Assembly: GCF_902809845.1 (NCBI RefSeq)
Contig: NZ_CADDWI010000013.1
Coordinates: forward strand, 558,001-622,000
Origin: Chelativorans sp. Marseille-P2723
GTDB lineage: Bacteria; Pseudomonadota; Alphaproteobacteria; Rhizobiales; Rhizobiaceae
Reading direction: 5' to 3'
Length of the DNA: 64,000 nt
Position numbers and translations under genes: made by a program. The notes under the pieces were generated by a model. The model was not told where the DNA came from, made no database searches, and worked only from the letters and a program-made list of their open reading frames with translations. Of the stretch, positions 60,721 to 64,000 are shown piece after piece (position 1 is the stretch's first letter; each line of letters starts with the position of its first letter).

Positions 60721-62901
60721 TCAGGCCCGGCGGAGCGCTACCTGCGGGAAGTATCGATCGGCAAAGGCTGCGGCGTCGAGCGGCTGTGAGAACAAGAAAC
60801 CCTGCATTTCCTGGCAGCCCATCCGCTCCAGCATCCTCCGCTGCTCGGCTGTCTCGACGCCTTCGGCGGTAACGCCAAGCTTCAATGCATGTGCCATGGC
60901 TACCATCGCAGCCACAATCGCGCGCCCTTCTTCTGCGCCCTCGCTGAGTGCGCGGACAAAAACGCGGTCGATCTTCAGCCGGTCGAGCGGAAAATTTTGC
61001 AGGTAGCACATGGAGGAGTAGCCCGTCCCGAAATCATCGAGGGCGATGCGCACGCCCGCCGATCTGAGGATTTGCAGAGTTGCGGTCGCCAGTTCGGGGT
61101 TATCGATGATGACTGCTTCGGTGATCTCCATACGGATACGATCCGGCGAGGTTCCTTCTGCGGCCATGATTCGGAGGCAGCGGCGGGCGAAATCGCGATC
61201 ACGTAGCTGCACCGGCGATACGTTAACCGCAATCCATGGCACAGGAAGCCTGCCGGCCATGCGACACGCCTCCCGGAGCACCCAATCGCCGATCTGCATG
61301 ATCAATCCGCATTCTTCCGCGATGGTAATGAGGAAGGCGGGGGAAATGCCATTGTGGGCAGGGTGCTCCCAGCGCAGCAGGGCTTCCGCTCCCGCAAGGC
61401 TGCCGTCGATGGCGTGAAGCGGCTGATATGCAAGACGAAGCCCGTTTTCGCTTGCCAGCGCCATGCGCAGGTCCGACTCCACGATGCGGCGTCGCCGCAC
61501 AATGTGATCCATGCTCTCCGAAAAGAGCTGCCAATGTCCGCGCCGCTTCTTTGCCTCGTAAAGAGCAATGTCGGCTTTGCGCAGAAGCTCCCCGCGCCGG
61601 ATTCCCGCTTCCGGCGCGACCGCAATGCCTAGGCTAAGCCCCACATGCACAACATCGTCTTCGAGTTGGAAGGGCTGATTGAAAACGGCAAGGAGGCGAT
61701 CCGAAAGGCTTTTGGCAGCTTCCTCGGCGTATTGATCCTTGATCAACACGGCAAATTCGTCACCGCCCATGCGGGCAATAATGCCGTTCTGGCCAACTGT
61801 CTCTTTCAGGCGTGCAGCCGCCTGAAACATCAACTGATCGCCGGCACGGTGGCCGAGTGTGTCGTTCACCGTCTTGAAGCGGTCGAGATCGAGGAAGAGC
61901 AGTGCGGCCTGACCCTCCCCACCTTCCACGGCACGCAATTCACGGTCCAGATGGTTCTCGAAAAGAACGCGATTCGGCAGGCCGGTCAGAGCATCGTGAA
62001 AAGCCAGGTGGCGAGCGCGGACCTCGCTTACATGCAGCTCTCTTGAGGCGCGGCGAAGATTGCGCGCCAGATGAAAGCCGACCCCGAGGGTAATGGCAAG
62101 CGCCAGCCCCGCCCAGGGCGCAACCTGCCTTACAAGGCGCAAGCCCGGCCGGTCTGGTGTCCACGCGAAATATCCGATCGTCCGGCCATCTCGGGAAGCT
62201 ATGCGTACACTGGCAGACGGTGGCTGGCCATGCCGTGCCGACACATATTCTATATCAGTCACGAGGGGTTGATGGGCGATTTCCTCCATGGTGGCCGGAT
62301 CGATGAATTTCACCGCCACAAAAACCGCCTCTGAATTTTCGGGTACGGCAACGTTGTCGGTGTGGGAAAGAATGGGCTTGGCACTGACGATTGCAGGCCG
62401 GGCGGCAATCTCGTAGACGTCGCTTGCAGCGATATCCAACCGGTTGGCAAGGCCGCGCCTGGCTAGCCGCTCCCGCAGCCTTGAGATAATCTCTTCGGCC
62501 GCCTGCCGATCGTCGGTAAAGCGTGCCGGCGTGATCACTTTTCCGCCGATAGCCGCAAAAAACAGGTTCCCTTCCGAATCGCACACATAGATGCGGTCGT
62601 AACCGAAAAAGCGCTGCATCCAGCTTCTGAAGTTTTCAGCAAGCCATGTTACATCGCCCGAGGCCGCATGAAGGACGGCCTCGTCCCATACACTGAAATT
62701 CTCTTGCTGGTGAGGAATGTCGGTAAGCAGCCGCATAAGGCCATGCCGGACGAGGAACTTTTCCTTGGCGAGCGCCGCTTCATCCACCTTCAGTGCGGCA
62801 AAGAGGACGAAGCCCGCAAAAAGCGCAACCGCAAGCGCGGAGAGCAGGCCAATGGCAAATGTTATCCGTGACGTAAGAGTACGGGAGGAAAAACAGCGCA
62901 T
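60721..62901 (-). CDS. CHASE4-GGDEF-EAL membrane signalling protein
   Basis: 726 residues. Membrane helix 1 at about 12-36, a periplasmic CHASE4-like sensor domain (about 50-245), membrane helix 2 (about 262-282), GGDEF domain (about 300-455) with intact GGDEF at 379-383, and EAL domain (about 475-715) with EALLR at 506-510 and the DDFGTGYSS loop. No RxxD inhibitory site is seen just before GGDEF. Both catalytic motifs are intact, so it could both make and break c-di-GMP. It is a single-gene unit convergent with the hydroxyacid reductase. Confidence 0.9.
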   Translation of the reverse strand: MRCFSSRTLTSRITFAIGLLSALAVALFAGFVLFAALKVDEAALAKEKFLVRHGLMRLLTDIPHQQENFSVWDEAVLHAASGDVTWLAENFRSWMQRFFGYDRIYVCDSEGNLFFAAIGGKVITPARFTDDRQAAEEIISRLRERLARRGLANRLDIAASDVYEIAARPAIVSAKPILSHTDNVAVPENSEAVFVAVKFIDPATMEEIAHQPLVTDIEYVSARHGQPPSASVRIASRDGRTIGYFAWTPDRPGLRLVRQVAPWAGLALAITLGVGFHLARNLRRASRELHVSEVRARHLAFHDALTGLPNRVLFENHLDRELRAVEGGEGQAALLFLDLDRFKTVNDTLGHRAGDQLMFQAAARLKETVGQNGIIARMGGDEFAVLIKDQYAEEAAKSLSDRLLAVFNQPFQLEDDVVHVGLSLGIAVAPEAGIRRGELLRKADIALYEAKKRRGHWQLFSESMDHIVRRRRIVESDLRMALASENGLRLAYQPLHAIDGSLAGAEALLRWEHPAHNGISPAFLITIAEECGLIMQIGDWVLREACRMAGRLPVPWIAVNVSPVQLRDRDFARRCLRIMAAEGTSPDRIRMEITEAVIIDNPELATATLQILRSAGVRIALDDFGTGYSSMCYLQNFPLDRLKIDRVFVRALSEGAEEGRAIVAAMVAMAHALKLGVTAEGVETAEQRRMLERMGCQEMQGFLFSQPLDAAAFADRYFPQVALRRA

Positions 62902-63041
62902 AAAGAAATACCTTAAAAATATGCGCGCGTTTTAACTGATCTCCTTTGACAATTTAAGCAAATAATTTCCTGGATGGCTGCGTCCCGTCTTTCGCGCACC
63001 GGTGGGACAGGCAGATATTTATGACCTACTGAAGGCCCGCG

Positions 63042-64000
63042 TTAATCTGGAATGGTTCCGTTCTCTGCAAGAACCTCACCCACCAGGTAGAGCGAGCCGC
63101 CGATCAGGATCCGCGGCGGAACATCCTCGCTCCAGGTAGTGGCAAGGAGCTGCAAGGCATTGGAGACGGAATGGACCGGCTCGGCGGAAAGTCCGGCTTC
63201 GAGCGCACGCGCGGCGAGCTCAACATTTGGCACCCCGGCATCGCTATTTTTAACGGGAACGGTGTAAACATGCCTTGCTATCCCCTCAAAAGCGCGGAAA
63301 TAGCCAGTTTGGTCCTTCGTGTTGAGCATGCCGGAAATGAGGAAGAGGGGTCGTGGGTGCTTCTCCTCAGCTTCAGCAAGCGCTTCGGCGACGGCCGCGC
63401 CTGCGGCGGGATTATGGCCACCGTCCACCCAGATCTCCGCTCCTTCGGGCGCAAGAGCTACCAGGTGCCCGTCAGGCAGGCTCTGCATGCGGCCTGGCCA
63501 GTTCACCTGCATCATGGCCGCTTCCGCCGCGCTGTCGTTAACGGGGAAGCCGGCTGCCTTTACCGCAGCGATCGCGGCGGCAGCATTGGCAATCTGGTGT
63601 CGCCCAAAAAGGCGCGGGAGCGGCAGGTCCAGAAGGCCGTCCTCATCCTGGTAGACGAGACGGCCGTTTTCCTCCATTGCGATGAAATCCTCGCCATAGA
63701 CCTTAATGGGGGAGCCGAGCCGGATTGCCGTGTCCACGAGCACATCGCGCCCCGCCTCCCACTCCTGCTGCCCCACTATCACCGGCGCTCCGGCTTTTAT
63801 GATGCCCGCCTTCTCTGCGGCGATCAGTTCCACGCGATCACCGAGATAAGCCTCATGGTCGAGAGAAATCGGCATGATCAGGCTTACCGCCGGGCAAGGG
63901 AGTACATTGGTCGCGTCAAAGCGCCCGCCAAGGCCCACCTCCACGATGGCCGCATCCGCCGGATGCTCCGAGAAGAGCAGGAACATGACGGCTGTCAGTA
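63042..64000 (-). CDS. folC: Folylpolyglutamate/dihydrofolate synthase, C-terminal part (runs off the window)
   Basis: The frame is open to the last base of the window (LTAVMFLLFSEH...), so the N-terminus with the P-loop is outside. Visible: VEVGLGGRFDATN, PISLDHEAYLGDRVELIAAEKAGIIK, IGQ-type VIVGQQE, and the C-terminal domain WVDGGHNPAAG and LISGMLNTKDQ, GSLYLVGEVL. This matches the bifunctional FolC family, which adds glutamates to folate and makes dihydrofolate. In Hyphomicrobiales folC often follows accD and trpA/trpB, which would lie outside. Confidence 0.92.
   Translation of the reverse strand, partial: LTAVMFLLFSEHPADAAIVEVGLGGRFDATNVLPCPAVSLIMPISLDHEAYLGDRVELIAAEKAGIIKAGAPVIVGQQEWEAGRDVLVDTAIRLGSPIKVYGEDFIAMEENGRLVYQDEDGLLDLPLPRLFGRHQIANAAAAIAAVKAAGFPVNDSAAEAAMMQVNWPGRMQSLPDGHLVALAPEGAEIWVDGGHNPAAGAAVAEALAEAEEKHPRPLFLISGMLNTKDQTGYFRAFEGIARHVYTVPVKNSDAGVPNVELAARALEAGLSAEPVHSVSNALQLLATTWSEDVPPRILIGGSLYLVGEVLAENGTIPD

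Noticed and set aside
1-64000. CRISPR arrays, tRNA or rRNA genes, phage genes
   Set aside because: I saw no regularly spaced repeats, no tRNA-like cloverleaf with a T-loop GTTCGA pattern and no phage structural genes.

Overview
This window looks like chromosomal DNA of an alphaproteobacterium of the Hyphomicrobiales, probably close to the Mesorhizobium/Chelativorans/Aminobacter group. The evidence is the high GC content, an ActS/ActR (RegB/RegA) pair next to hrpB and mmcB, a BTLCP-type cysteine protease, intracellular PHB depolymerase, a Yej-type transporter with two binding proteins, and a zinc operon with Zur boxes. No identification beyond this is possible from the sequence alone.

Positions 1-7200: the end of one amidase, a tiny AtzG-like partner and a complete amidase; an orphan monohaem cytochrome c; phaZ (storage polymer depolymerase); a periplasmic cysteine protease; and decayed IS630-family transposase fragments.

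Positions 7226-17727: a long minus-strand catabolic unit. From its promoter end it holds an SDR, a Tat-dependent polyamine-type binding protein, two permeases and an ATPase, two tandem paralogous SDRs, a luciferase-like flavin monooxygenase, an FMN reductase and an RpiR-type regulator. A class III aminotransferase is divergent. This looks like an uncharacterised route for an amine-containing or oxidised small molecule.

Positions 17800-28816: a branched-sugar-acid (D-apionate) type cluster. A FadR-type GntR regulator and a RuBisCO-like protein run leftward. An ApnO-like oxidoisomerase, an ApnL-like lactonase and a DUF1537 kinase (OiaK-like) run rightward, followed by a CUT2 sugar ABC transporter whose ATPase is fused to one of its permeases. 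By family knowledge the chain is apionolactone to apionate, 3-oxo-isoapionate, its 4-phosphate, then C-C cleavage or decarboxylation by the RuBisCO-like protein. An 11-base motif (TGGTATGATGA and one-mismatch variants) occurs in front of this cluster, in front of the transporter, and twice in front of a second ApnO-like gene 20 kb away at 45213-46058. This suggests one dispersed regulon.

Positions 29052-43411: RlpA-like protein, zur-znuB-znuC with divergent znuA, lpoA-like lipoprotein, rsmI, yraN, then P450, ribokinase, an AraC-MGMT fusion, DUF2244 and nth, and then gshB and the Mg-chelatase-like yifB. Positions 40275-46554 contain IS debris (IS630 and IS5 types), a 20-bp tandem repeat and the isolated second apnO-like gene.

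Positions 46555-64000: hrpB (broken by a frameshift best explained by a 7-nt deletion between short repeats), actS-actR, mmcB, a Yej peptide ABC operon (two binding proteins, yejB, yejE, yejF), a GhrA-type hydroxyacid reductase, a CHASE4-GGDEF-EAL protein and the end of folC, which runs off the window.
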